A DNA stretch of 14,740 nt from Nitrolancea sp040255925 (GTDB taxonomy: Bacteria; Chloroflexota; Chloroflexia; Thermomicrobiales; Thermomicrobiaceae). Position numbers and translations under genes: made by a program. The notes beneath the pieces were generated by a model that searched no databases, had not been told where the DNA came from, and saw nothing but the letters and a program-made list of their open reading frames with translations. The stretch is from contig JBDZVX010000062.1 in assembly GCA_040255925.1 (NCBI GenBank), positions 1 to 14,740 of the forward strand, in the 5' to 3' direction. This document shows positions 1 to 6,276 of this stretch, one piece after another (the first letter of the stretch is position 1; each line of letters starts with the position of its first letter).

Positions 1-575
1 ATTGCCCAGGGCTGAATTGTATCGCTTCCCGACCCAAGTCCATGGATCAGCCCCATCAGCCAGAGTGGGAAGGCGCCGTAGTGCAGGAGCCGCCAGCCGC
101 GTTGGCCGATAAACCGGCGCGCGCTGAAACTCAGGGCGAGCCCAGCCATGCCCCAGGCGGTCAGAATACCGATGTCGGTCCAAGGCTGCCGGAGATCGGA
201 TTGGAACGGCAACAGCACACCAGCGGCGCCGAGTTGCGTAGTGGGGTCGAACGCCAGGGTGAGGACGTGCAGGGCCAGGAAGACGAAGGCAATCTCAGTG
301 GTGAACCGATGGCTCAGCCAGGTGAGGGGGCGCCATCCGGTACGATCGAGAAGCTTGGTAGTCAGACCCAGGCCGCTGACGACGGAGAGCCAGAAGAGGA
401 GATAGAGTGAGAAGCCAGAGGCGCGAGCCAGGAACCAGGTGAATGGACTGAGCGATGAACCGATCAGCGCCGACCCGGCGATCAGTCCGGCCAAGCCAGC
501 TGCCACCATGGCGATTCCGGCCGGCGCGGTGACCTCCCCGGTTTTGGGCTCAGGCGACGTTAACGTTGGACGCAT
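1..575 (-). CDS. Ferric-reductase-like transmembrane haem protein, 3' end cut by window edge
   Basis: I translated this directly from the reverse strand: 191 residues are visible and no stop occurs before the left edge. Hydrophobic segments lie at about residues 21–42, 45–72, 92–108, 134–150 and 163–180. Two His pairs have the spacing expected of a b-type haem membrane domain: H89/H103 (LSHRF…LALHVLTL) and H165/H178 (LLHYGAFPLW…LIHG). This matches the ferric reductase-like transmembrane family (FRD, NOX/FRE/MsrQ type), which moves electrons across the membrane through haem. The ATG at 575 has GGAGG nine bases upstream and overlaps the end of apbE by 26 bases, so the two genes are translationally linked. 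Being last in an apbE operon, it may pass electrons to or from a flavinylated protein; that is inference. A C-terminal FMN-binding or NAD-binding domain could lie outside the window. Confidence 0.82.
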   Translation of the reverse strand, partial: MRPTLTSPEPKTGEVTAPAGIAMVAAGLAGLIAGSALIGSSLSPFTWFLARASGFSLYLLFWLSVVSGLGLTTKLLDRTGWRPLTWLSHRFTTEIAFVFLALHVLTLAFDPTTQLGAAGVLLPFQSDLRQPWTDIGILTAWGMAGLALSFSARRFIGQRGWRLLHYGAFPLWLMGLIHGLGSGSDTIQPWA

Positions 576-1506
576 GGGGCCTTTCCTCCAGATTGCCGGT
601 GATTTCCCGGATTTCGCCCGTCTCTCGAACGATGATCGCGTTCGAAATCAGGGGCAGAATGCGCGCGAGGGTGGTGCCGGCTTCCCCGCCGACATAGAGC
701 GCGGTCGCGGCAACCTCAGCCTGCATCGCGGTCGGACTTGTGACGGTTACCGTCTGAATGCCGGTCCTGGCTGGCGTGCCGGTCCGTGGATCGATCAGGT
801 GATGCACGCTTTGCCGGCCCCGGCGCCAGGAACGGCGGCTGATGCCGGACGTCGCAACGCCGCCATCGCTCAGTCCGAGCACCGCGACATCGCGGTCCGG
901 CCGGCTGGGATCTTCTACTCCGACCTGCCAGGCGTTACCCGATGGTGAGATGCCCCAGACCCGGAGGTCACCGCCTGCCGATATCGCGCCACCCGGCCAG
1001 CCGGAAAGCCGGGCCGCCAGGACATCGGCGTACATTCCCTTGGCGATACCGCCAAGGTCGATCCGTACGTCCGGCTGGACTGTGATCGTTCGAGTCGCGG
1101 GATCAAGCTGGATTCCAGTCAGACCCGGAGCCGGCGCTGGTGCCGGTGGATCGGCCGGTGCTCCAGCGATGTCGGCGAATGTCCGGTCGTAGCCGATCGC
1201 GAGCAACGCCGGGAGGATGGTCGGATCGAAGAGTCCGGCGGTTTGGCGCGACGCGTTCGCTGCGGCACTGACGCAGGAGAACAGTTCTACCGAGGTTACA
1301 ACCGGGTGTCCGGCAGCGGCGTTCATCCGGCTCAACTCGCTGTCGGGCCGGAACCGGCTGAAGGTCCGCTCCCATTGATTGGCCAGGGTCTCGGCCAGCG
1401 CGAACGCGCCGAGCGCGTCGGTCAACTCTCCGCCGACCAGGACCATCTCGACCGTGGTCCCCATGGTTCGAAATGCGTGCCGGTGGATTGATTCACGTGC
1501 CGTCAT
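550..1506 (-). CDS. apbE: FAD:protein FMN transferase (ApbE family)
   Basis: 318 aa, the usual size for ApbE. The enzyme transfers FMN from FAD to a Thr/Ser of an FMN-binding domain, using Mg2+. Family motifs appear in order: MGTTVEMVLVGG (15–26), WERTFSRFRPDSELSRMN (45–62), GLFDPTILPALLAIGYD (91–107), RIDLGGIAKGMYAD (148–161), AISAGGDLRVWG (174–185), GGVATSGISRRSW (215–227) and HHLIDPRTGTPA (235–246). The C-terminal metal motif reads AEVAATA (263–269), with E264 where many members have Asp and T268 retained. No signal peptide or lipobox precedes the catalytic domain, whereas many ApbE proteins are exported lipoproteins, so as called it would act in the cytoplasm. Its ATG overlaps the stop of the upstream 104-aa gene (ATGA), indicating coupled translation. 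The substrate protein is not visible in the window. Confidence 0.93.
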   Translation of the reverse strand: MTARESIHRHAFRTMGTTVEMVLVGGELTDALGAFALAETLANQWERTFSRFRPDSELSRMNAAAGHPVVTSVELFSCVSAAANASRQTAGLFDPTILPALLAIGYDRTFADIAGAPADPPAPAPAPGLTGIQLDPATRTITVQPDVRIDLGGIAKGMYADVLAARLSGWPGGAISAGGDLRVWGISPSGNAWQVGVEDPSRPDRDVAVLGLSDGGVATSGISRRSWRRGRQSVHHLIDPRTGTPARTGIQTVTVTSPTAMQAEVAATALYVGGEAGTTLARILPLISNAIIVRETGEIREITGNLEERPHASNVNVA

Positions 1507-1817
1507 GACGTCCGCGTCCGTATCTGGGCCCCATTGGTGAAAAGCGCCGGTCCGTGATCCTCATCATCATCATCGTCGTCGTGGCTGGGCGCCGCCGATG
1601 CCGGAGCTTGGGTGCCCGTTACCTGCGCGCCGGAAAAGGGTTGCGCGGCGACGGACAGGCCGAAGAAGCCGAGGAAACTCGCGAGCGATCCGATCAGGAT
1701 TATTCGCTTGGCGCGGGTCTCTCGCTCCTGTCGTTTGGCCGCCCGTTCCAGCTTCTTTCCGTCTCGCGTTGATTCGTTCGGGGATGGTTCCCCCTGATTT
1801 TCTTGGTTGTCAGACAT
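1503..1817 (-). CDS. Small single-pass membrane protein with poly-Asp/His tail, unknown function
   Basis: 104 aa from the ATG at 1817, preferred because TTGGAG lies seven bases upstream (1825–1830 on the reverse strand); an in-frame ATG eight codons further up (ending 1841) lacks a good site. Layout: a hydrophilic, strongly charged N-terminus (about 1–38, rich in K/R/E), one membrane segment (about 39–58, IILIGSLASFLGFFGLSVAA), then a Gln/Ala/Thr/Pro-rich linker and the acidic cluster HDDDDDDEDH at about 79–88. The positive-inside rule places the acidic tail outside the cytoplasm. The tail could bind a metal ion, but no CxxCH, CxxC or other known redox motif is present. SGAQVTG at about 63–69 resembles the SGAT-x-S/T flavinylation motif but has Gln at the acceptor position. 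I do not recognise a family. It sits between the 74-aa gene and apbE and overlaps apbE by four bases. Confidence 0.75.
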   Translation of the reverse strand: MSDNQENQGEPSPNESTRDGKKLERAAKRQERETRAKRIILIGSLASFLGFFGLSVAAQPFSGAQVTGTQAPASAAPSHDDDDDDEDHGPALFTNGAQIRTRTS

Positions 1818-1824
1818 CGGATTT

Positions 1825-1830
1825 CTCCAA
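1825..1830 (-). promoter_or_regulatory. Ribosome binding site deciding the 104-aa start
   Basis: On the reverse strand TTGGAG is followed by a 7-base spacer and the ATG at 1817. It supports the internal start over the ATG at 1841. Confidence 0.6.
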
Positions 1831-1843
1831 TTCCCTTGCATGA

Positions 1844-2068
1844 TTAGTCCTCGTGCTCGTGTTCGTGCTCGTCGTCGTGTTTGAGCCGGTCAAACTGGCC
1901 CATGGTTGATCCGGCCTGATCCGAGACGACAGCCGGAATCGGTGGGCCGGTGATCGTGGCGTCGGCGACGGTATCGTGGTTGCCGGGCAGTGCCAGCGCC
2001 GATCCCATGAACAGAACCAGCGCGACGGTTAGCACCGCCATCACCCAACGTTTGGTTTTCGAAGACAT
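1844..2068 (-). CDS. Small exported or membrane-anchored protein with Glu/His/Asp tail, unknown function
   Basis: 74 aa from the ATG at 2068 (MSSKTKRW…), chosen because GGAAGG lies about 10 bases upstream and the next residues form a normal signal sequence; a longer frame to 2119 is open but would bury the signal. Basic residues (KTKRW) precede a hydrophobic stretch at about 8–26 (VMAVLTVALVLFMGSALAL). ALA at about 24–26 could be a cleavage site; otherwise this is an N-terminal anchor. The mature part ends in KHDDEHEHEHED, an alternating His/acid tail encoded by a short GAG-CAC-like repeat, which suggests binding of a divalent metal. No cysteine or haem motif is present in the called protein. 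First gene of the four-gene minus-strand operon, 26 bases ahead of the 104-aa gene. Both proteins share the plan of one hydrophobic segment plus an acidic/His tail. Family unknown. Confidence 0.72.
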   Translation of the reverse strand: MSSKTKRWVMAVLTVALVLFMGSALALPGNHDTVADATITGPPIPAVVSDQAGSTMGQFDRLKHDDEHEHEHED

Positions 2069-2158
2069 TTCAGGTCCCTTCCGATGCGTGGGTCCACAAG
2101 GGTTCAATACCGGGAGCATATCCGGCCGCGATTTGAGGGAGATTAGAGTGATTTTTCC

Positions 2159-2184
2159 GCCGGGAATCGCGGGATATTCCCCGC
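2159..2184. promoter_or_regulatory. Imperfect inverted repeat between divergent genes (candidate operator)
   Basis: Arms GCCGGGAAT (2159–2167) and ATTCCCCGC (2176–2184) pair at 8 of 9 positions around an 8-base centre. The repeat lies about 90 bases upstream of the 74-aa gene (minus) and 135 bases upstream of the MBL-fold gene (plus). It is not followed by a T-run on either strand, so it is not a canonical terminator. A regulator site is possible; the rest of the 251-base spacer holds no −35/−10 pair I would call. Confidence 0.3.
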
Positions 2185-2319
2185 CTGGAACATCGGAGCC
2201 GGCGACTTACCGTGTGCTGGCAGCGTTCCATCCCCGCTGGTATGCTTACGTAGGCCGCAGGAAACACCTTCCTTGAACGCCCACAGAACAGATGAATAGA
2301 GACGACGGATTATCGGAGA

Positions 2320-2958
2320 ATGCCTGAGATAAAGTGGCTGGGTCATGGCTGTTTTCGGATTCGGGGACGTGAAGCGGTCATCCTGATGGATCCGGTGCCG
2401 CCGGAAAGCGGCTACAAAATGGCCCGTCAACAAGCTGACATCGTCACGTTTAGTCATGCCGAGGATGCTGAAGGTCCGGTCTTAGATCAACTCCAACCGG
2501 GCTTCCGGGTGGTGACCGGTCCTGGGGAATACGAGATACGCGAAGTCTTTATCACCGGGATCAGGACGCACGCAACGTCCGATGCGGCGAAGCTGCGCGG
2601 ATATAACACGGTTTACATGGTGGAGTTTGAAGATCTCGTCTTTTGTCACCTCGGTGATCTCGATCATGCTCTTACCGAAGAGCAGGCCGAGAGCTTGAAT
2701 CAGATCGATATCCTCTTTATCCCGGTTGGGGGTCCGCCAACACTTAACGCCGTCCAAGCCGTGGAGGTGATCGGCCAGCTCGAACCGAGCGTGGTGATCC
2801 CGATGCAGTTCCGGACCGCGGAGGGCGGCCACCAGCGGGATACGCTGGAGCGCTTCCTCAAAGAGATGGGCGTGGATGAATCCGAGCCGGTGGACCGTTT
2901 TTCGGTGAAGAAATCGGACCTCGGAGAATCGGTGCGGGTCGTCGTACTCCATCCGTGA
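2320..2958 (+). CDS. Metallo-beta-lactamase-fold protein (UlaG-like, COG2220 type) with degenerate metal motif
   Basis: 212 aa, typical length for short UlaG-like MBL-fold hydrolases. Family features: the opening IKWLGHGCFRI (4–14), a D near the first strand (ILMDP, 21–25), GPGEYEIREVFITGI (67–81) and GDLDH (112–116). The first metal motif, normally SHxHxDH, here reads SHAEDAE (45–51): H46 remains, but the second His is E48, the Asp is A50 and the third His is E51. GDLDH keeps a possible ligand (H116). Metal hydrolysis as in canonical members is therefore doubtful; a different metal site or a non-catalytic role is possible. The start ATG has CGGAG just upstream with short spacing. It lies 73 bases ahead of pyrG on the same strand and may share a transcript. 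Substrate unknown. Confidence 0.8.
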   Translation: MPEIKWLGHGCFRIRGREAVILMDPVPPESGYKMARQQADIVTFSHAEDAEGPVLDQLQPGFRVVTGPGEYEIREVFITGIRTHATSDAAKLRGYNTVYMVEFEDLVFCHLGDLDHALTEEQAESLNQIDILFIPVGGPPTLNAVQAVEVIGQLEPSVVIPMQFRTAEGGHQRDTLERFLKEMGVDESEPVDRFSVKKSDLGESVRVVVLHP

Positions 2959-3017
2959 ACGGAGCCAGCGAGCGGGCGTGGAATCGCCCCTATGTTACGA
3001 GCCGAACGTGTGGCCGT

Positions 3018-3024
3018 GGAGGGA
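3018..3024 (+). promoter_or_regulatory. Ribosome binding site deciding the pyrG start
   Basis: GGAGGGA followed by 7 bases and ATG at 3032. It supports MPKYIFVTGG as the N-terminus rather than the upstream in-frame ATG at 2978, which would add 18 residues unlike the family. Confidence 0.75.
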
Positions 3025-3031
3025 CTTGGGG

Positions 3032-4690
3032 ATGCCGAAGTACATATTTGTGACCGGTGGGGTTGTGTCATCTGTCGGGAAGGGGATCACCACCGCGTCG
3101 ATCGGCCGCCTTATCAAGAGCCGCGGTCTCAGTGTCTCGATCATGAAGCTCGATCCCTACCTCAACGTCGACCCCGGCACGATGTCTCCCTATCAACATG
3201 GCGAGGTGTTCGTGACCGACGACGGCGCCGAAACCGATCTCGATCTTGGACACTACGAGCGATTCACCGATGAGCATTTGAGCCGGGACTCCAACGTTAC
3301 GACCGGTCAGGTCTATTCGACGGTAATCGCGGAGGAGCGGCGCGGCGCGTACTTAGGGGGCACCGTCCAGGTCATTCCGCACATCACCAACGAGATCAAG
3401 CGCCGGATTCGCATGGTCAGCGAGCACCACCAGCCGGACGTTGTGGTGGTCGAAGTTGGCGGCACGGTCGGGGATATCGAAGGGCAGCCGTTCCTCGAAG
3501 CCATACGTCAGATGCGGAAAGAGGAAGGGCGGCAAAACGTCCTCTACATTCACGTGACGCTCCTGGCGCACATTGCCAGCACCGGCGAGTTGAAGACGAA
3601 ACCGACACAGCACAGCGTCAAAGAGTTGCGGGCAATCGGGATCCAGCCCGATGTGATTGTCTGCCGTTCCGACTTCCAAGTGCCGGACGACGTGCGCGCG
3701 AAGATCGCGCTCTTCGGTGATGTGGACGAAGACGCAGTGATCCCGCTGCCGACCGCTGAGACGATTTATGAGGTGCCTACTATTTTAGAAGAGGCGGGGC
3801 TTGGACGGTATATCGCCGAACATCTCAGCCTCGGGGACACGCCTCCCGATCTGCGCGAGTGGGAGACGCTGGTCGCGCGGATCAAACAGCCGAGGAGACG
3901 GATCGAGATCGCGCTGGTCGGGAAGTACGTAGAACTGCACGACGCCTATATGAGCGTGGCTGAATCGCTAACGCATGCCGCGCTCGCCCACGATGTGGCG
4001 GTGGATATCAACTGGGTTGATTCCGAGCGGGACGATACCGAGGAGATGAGCCGGGCGTTCCGGACCGCGTCCGGTATCGTGGTTCCCGGTGGCTTCGGGG
4101 CGCGCGGCGTGGAGGGAAAGATCTTCGCGGCGCGCTATGCACGGGAGCACGGGATTCCCTATCTCGGGCTCTGTTTCGGCTTGCACATGGCCGTCATCGA
4201 ATTTGCGCGCAACGTGCTCGGGTTGGAAGCCGCCAACAGCACCGAAATCGACCCCGATTCCCCGCACCCGGTTATCGACCTGATGCCTGGTCAGCGGGAT
4301 GTGGAGCTTGGCGGCACGATGCGCCTGGGACTCTATCCCTGCCGGCTCGTGCTGGGAACGCGGGCGCGCGAGGTGTATGGCGAAGAAGTGGTGGAAGAGC
4401 GACACCGGCATCGCTGGGAGGTCAACAACGCCTATCGCGCGGCCATGGCCGAGATGGGCCTGATCGTTAGTGGTGAATCGCCGGACGGTGAGCTTGCCGA
4501 GATCATGGAACTGCGCGACCACCCCTGGTACGTGGGCGTCCAGTTCCACCCGGAGTTCAAATCGCGCCCGACGCGGCCGCACCCGTTGTTTTCCGGGTTC
4601 ATTCAGGCCGCCCGGCAGGTGCTTCATGAGGGCGACCAGCGGCCGCTTCCGCTTGATCCAGTGGTCGCGATGCAATCGTCCCGGGGATAG
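3032..4690 (+). CDS. pyrG: CTP synthase (glutamine-hydrolysing)
   Basis: 552 aa, close to the family norm. It converts UTP to CTP with ATP and glutamine in the cytoplasm, the last step of de novo pyrimidine nucleotide synthesis. The N-terminal synthetase domain shows KYIFVTGGVVSSVGKG (P-loop, residues 3–18), LDPYLNVDPGTMSPYQHGEV, GGTVGDIEGQPF and KTKPTQHSVKELR. The C-terminal class I glutamine amidotransferase domain starts around residue 290 (IEIALVGKYVELHDAY) and has an oxyanion loop (VVPGGFGARG), nucleophile C381 in GLCFGLH, and H506/E508 in GVQFHPEF, so the triad is intact. The start at 3032 is set by the GGAGGGA site seven bases upstream and by alignment of the expected N-terminus. The next gene (atpI) appears to have its own promoter directly after the pyrG stop. 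Confidence 0.97.
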   Translation: MPKYIFVTGGVVSSVGKGITTASIGRLIKSRGLSVSIMKLDPYLNVDPGTMSPYQHGEVFVTDDGAETDLDLGHYERFTDEHLSRDSNVTTGQVYSTVIAEERRGAYLGGTVQVIPHITNEIKRRIRMVSEHHQPDVVVVEVGGTVGDIEGQPFLEAIRQMRKEEGRQNVLYIHVTLLAHIASTGELKTKPTQHSVKELRAIGIQPDVIVCRSDFQVPDDVRAKIALFGDVDEDAVIPLPTAETIYEVPTILEEAGLGRYIAEHLSLGDTPPDLREWETLVARIKQPRRRIEIALVGKYVELHDAYMSVAESLTHAALAHDVAVDINWVDSERDDTEEMSRAFRTASGIVVPGGFGARGVEGKIFAARYAREHGIPYLGLCFGLHMAVIEFARNVLGLEAANSTEIDPDSPHPVIDLMPGQRDVELGGTMRLGLYPCRLVLGTRAREVYGEEVVEERHRHRWEVNNAYRAAMAEMGLIVSGESPDGELAEIMELRDHPWYVGVQFHPEFKSRPTRPHPLFSGFIQAARQVLHEGDQRPLPLDPVVAMQSSRG

Positions 4691-4691
4691 C

Positions 4692-4722
4692 TTGGAATCT
4701 CCGAGAGAGATTGTGATAGAAT
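4692..4722 (+). promoter_or_regulatory. Putative extended −10 promoter of the atp operon
   Basis: TGA-TAGAAT at 4714–4722 has the extended TGn element and matches TATAAT at 5 of 6 positions. A −35-like TTGGAA lies at 4692–4697 with a long spacer of 19 bases. Predicted transcription start is near 4729–4731, leaving a leader of about 14 bases with GGGGGAG before the GTG start of atpI. It is the best sigma-70-type match I noticed in the window. Confidence 0.5.
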
Positions 4723-4743
4723 TCTCAAAGATGCGGGGGAGCG

Positions 4744-5049
4744 GTGCCGAGCCCGCTGGGTGACCGAAGAGACTGGCAGACCATTGCGAACGCATCCGGA
4801 TTAGGGTGCTCAGTCGTTGCCAGCCTCTTGCTCACGATCATTGGGGGTCTCCTCCTCGATCGATGGGCTGGAACGTCGCCGATCTTTACCATCGTAGGTA
4901 TCTTCCTGGGCGTGGCGACCGCCGGATACCTCCTATATCAGCTAGCGATGCTCAGCCGTCCGGGTCCCGGCGAACGGCGGCCGGTAAAACGTAATGGGAC
5001 GAAGCCGCCGGTCGAGCCGGACGACGAAGACGACTACGACGACGAATAG
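4744..5049 (+). CDS. atpI: AtpI/AtpZ-family F-type ATPase accessory membrane protein
   Basis: 101 aa starting with GTG, preceded by GGGGGAG. Two membrane segments are visible, at about 20–38 (LGCSVVASLLLTIIGGLLL) and 46–70, joined by DRWAGTSP. The pattern GGLLLDRWAGTSPIFTIVGIFLG is typical of the ATPase gene 1 family (AtpI/AtpZ), small proteins encoded first in atp operons and implicated in c-ring assembly or Mg2+/Ca2+ supply. The C-terminus is a basic linker followed by the acidic tail EPDDEDDYDDE. It is the first gene after the putative promoter and lies eight bases ahead of atpB. The family call is confident; assignment to AtpI versus AtpZ is not. Confidence 0.85.
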   Translation: MPSPLGDRRDWQTIANASGLGCSVVASLLLTIIGGLLLDRWAGTSPIFTIVGIFLGVATAGYLLYQLAMLSRPGPGERRPVKRNGTKPPVEPDDEDDYDDE

Positions 5050-5057
5050 GAGTTTGG

Positions 5058-5885
5058 ATGGAGATCCACGTAGAGGTCGCTCCGCAGGCACTCTGGACGA
5101 TCCCGATCCCGGGAACGGGATACTCCTTTCCGATCACCAACACGTTCTTCATGATGCTGGTGGTGATGGCGTTTCTCCTCATCGTTGGAACGCTCATAGC
5201 CCGGTCGGCCAAGCTGGTTCCGTCCCGGAAGCAATCCGCGTTCGAGATCATGGTGGAGTTCATGCTCGGCATTGTGGAAGGCTCCGCCGGGAAGCGAATG
5301 GGTCGCCAGATCTTCCCCTTGATCGGTGGACTCTTCATCTTCATCCTCTTTTCAAACTACCTTGAATTATTGCCCGGTTTGGGTTCGGTCGGTTTTAAGC
5401 ATGGCGAGGAGATCATCCCGTTCCTGCGGCCGCCGACATCTGACCTCAATATGACTCTGGCGATGTCGATCATCAGTTATCTGGTGTTTCAGTTTGCCGG
5501 GCTCAAAGCGCACGGGTTTATTGGGCGGATCAAGCACATGGCCAATCCGCCGCTTCTCTTCCCGCTTGAGCTCATCAGTGAGACCGCCCGGCTTGTCTCC
5601 CTGTCGTTCCGGCTTTTCGGCAACATCTTCGCCGGTGACGTGCTGCTCACGATCATGTACGCGATCGCGAGCGCGGCCAAGTTCACGCTGATCGGTCTGC
5701 TTGTTCCCGTGATTTTCCTGTACCTGGAGGTTCTTATCGGGTTCATCCAGTCGCTCGTCTTTGCCCTCCTCACGATGGTGTACATCATTATGGCGACGAC
5801 CTCCTCTCACGATGAGCATGCCGAAGAGCATGCTGGTGAAGGGGATGCGCATGGGTATGCGCCAGCGGTGGGCGCAAGCGACTAA
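5058..5885 (+). CDS. atpB: ATP synthase Fo subunit a
   Basis: 275 aa membrane protein that forms the proton half-channels next to the c-ring. AGGAG lies five bases before the ATG. Five or six hydrophobic helices are visible, beginning at about residues 28–48 and 86–106. The essential arginine is R185 in SLSFRLFGNIFAGDVLL (E. coli aR210). The last helices contain LEVLIGFIQSLVFALLTMVYI, with the conserved E and Q of the half-channel. The C-terminus continues into an unusually hydrophilic His/acid-rich tail (HDEHAEEHAGEGDAHGY), which is not needed for the channel and may be lineage-specific. Length is comparable with other bacterial a subunits. It follows atpI by eight bases and is separated from atpE by 114 bases containing a hairpin. 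Confidence 0.96.
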   Translation: MEIHVEVAPQALWTIPIPGTGYSFPITNTFFMMLVVMAFLLIVGTLIARSAKLVPSRKQSAFEIMVEFMLGIVEGSAGKRMGRQIFPLIGGLFIFILFSNYLELLPGLGSVGFKHGEEIIPFLRPPTSDLNMTLAMSIISYLVFQFAGLKAHGFIGRIKHMANPPLLFPLELISETARLVSLSFRLFGNIFAGDVLLTIMYAIASAAKFTLIGLLVPVIFLYLEVLIGFIQSLVFALLTMVYIIMATTSSHDEHAEEHAGEGDAHGYAPAVGASD

Positions 5886-5912
5886 CCGGATGGATGTCTC
5901 GTTTGGCGACGG

Positions 5913-5931
5913 TCGCCCACTTTAGGGGCGA
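5913..5931 (+). other. Hairpin in the atpB–atpE spacer
   Basis: TCGCCC (5913–5918) and GGGCGA (5926–5931) form a perfect 6-bp stem with the 7-base loop ACTTTAG. No T-run follows, so it is unlikely to be a terminator; it could be an mRNA processing or stabilising element ahead of atpE. Confidence 0.4.
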
Positions 5932-5999
5932 GAGTGTCCGCATGTTGCACGAGTATCGGCTTACGTGTGGTAGGCCGGTAGGAGGAGAGGAAGTTAAGG

Positions 6000-6230
6000 G
6001 TGGATAAGGCTGCCGTAATTCCGTTGGCAACAGCGCTCGCGATGGGTCTTGGGGCGCTTGGCCCGGGAATTGGGATCGGCATGGCGGCTCGCGGGGCGCT
6101 GGATGCATTAGGCCGGAACCCGGAAGCCGAAGGCTCGATCCGGCTCATGATGATCATCGGCGCGGCGCTGGCCGAGTCAGTCGCTATCTACGCGCTGGTG
6201 ATCGCGATCCTGATTGCTTTCGTGCTGTAG
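6000..6230 (+). CDS. atpE: ATP synthase Fo subunit c
   Basis: 76 aa, two-helix hairpin proteolipid that forms the rotating ring. It starts at GTG, preceded by a very purine-rich site (GGAGGAGAGGAAG). Helix 1 has the glycine ladder (MGLGALGPGIGIGMAARG, 15–32), the polar loop is RNPEAEG (39–45), and helix 2 carries the ion-binding carboxylate E59 in GAALAESVAIYALVIA. At the positions that define Na+-binding rings (Q32, T67 in Ilyobacter tartaricus) this protein has I26 and V61, while the S after the Glu (S60) is present; this argues for H+ coupling. The long spacers on both sides, each with a hairpin, set it apart from the rest of the operon, as might be expected of the subunit needed in the highest copy number. 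Confidence 0.96.
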   Translation: MDKAAVIPLATALAMGLGALGPGIGIGMAARGALDALGRNPEAEGSIRLMMIIGAALAESVAIYALVIAILIAFVL

Positions 6231-6246
6231 GCAGGTGCGGTGATAG

Positions 6247-6276
6247 TGGCGCCTCCACGCAGCGTAGGCGGCGCCA
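6247..6276 (+). other. Hairpin in the atpE–atpF spacer
   Basis: TGGCGCC (6247–6253) and GGCGCCA (6270–6276) form a perfect 7-bp GC-rich stem starting 17 bases after the atpE stop. The enclosed 16 bases can add a small inner ACG/CGT pairing. There is no T-tract. It may partly attenuate transcription or protect the 3' end of an atpE-containing mRNA. Confidence 0.4.

Noticed and set aside
42..948. Two forward open frames (42–410 and 439–948)
   Set aside because: They lie opposite the haem membrane protein and apbE, have no recognisable domains or ribosome sites, and their composition is that of antisense frames.
1849..1876. Short GTGCTCGT-like tandem repeat as a separate repeat element
   Set aside because: It simply encodes the alternating Glu/His tail of the 74-aa protein.
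2273..2302. TTGAAC plus downstream ATAGAG as the promoter of the MBL-fold gene
   Set aside because: The spacing is right but the −10 match is too poor to call.
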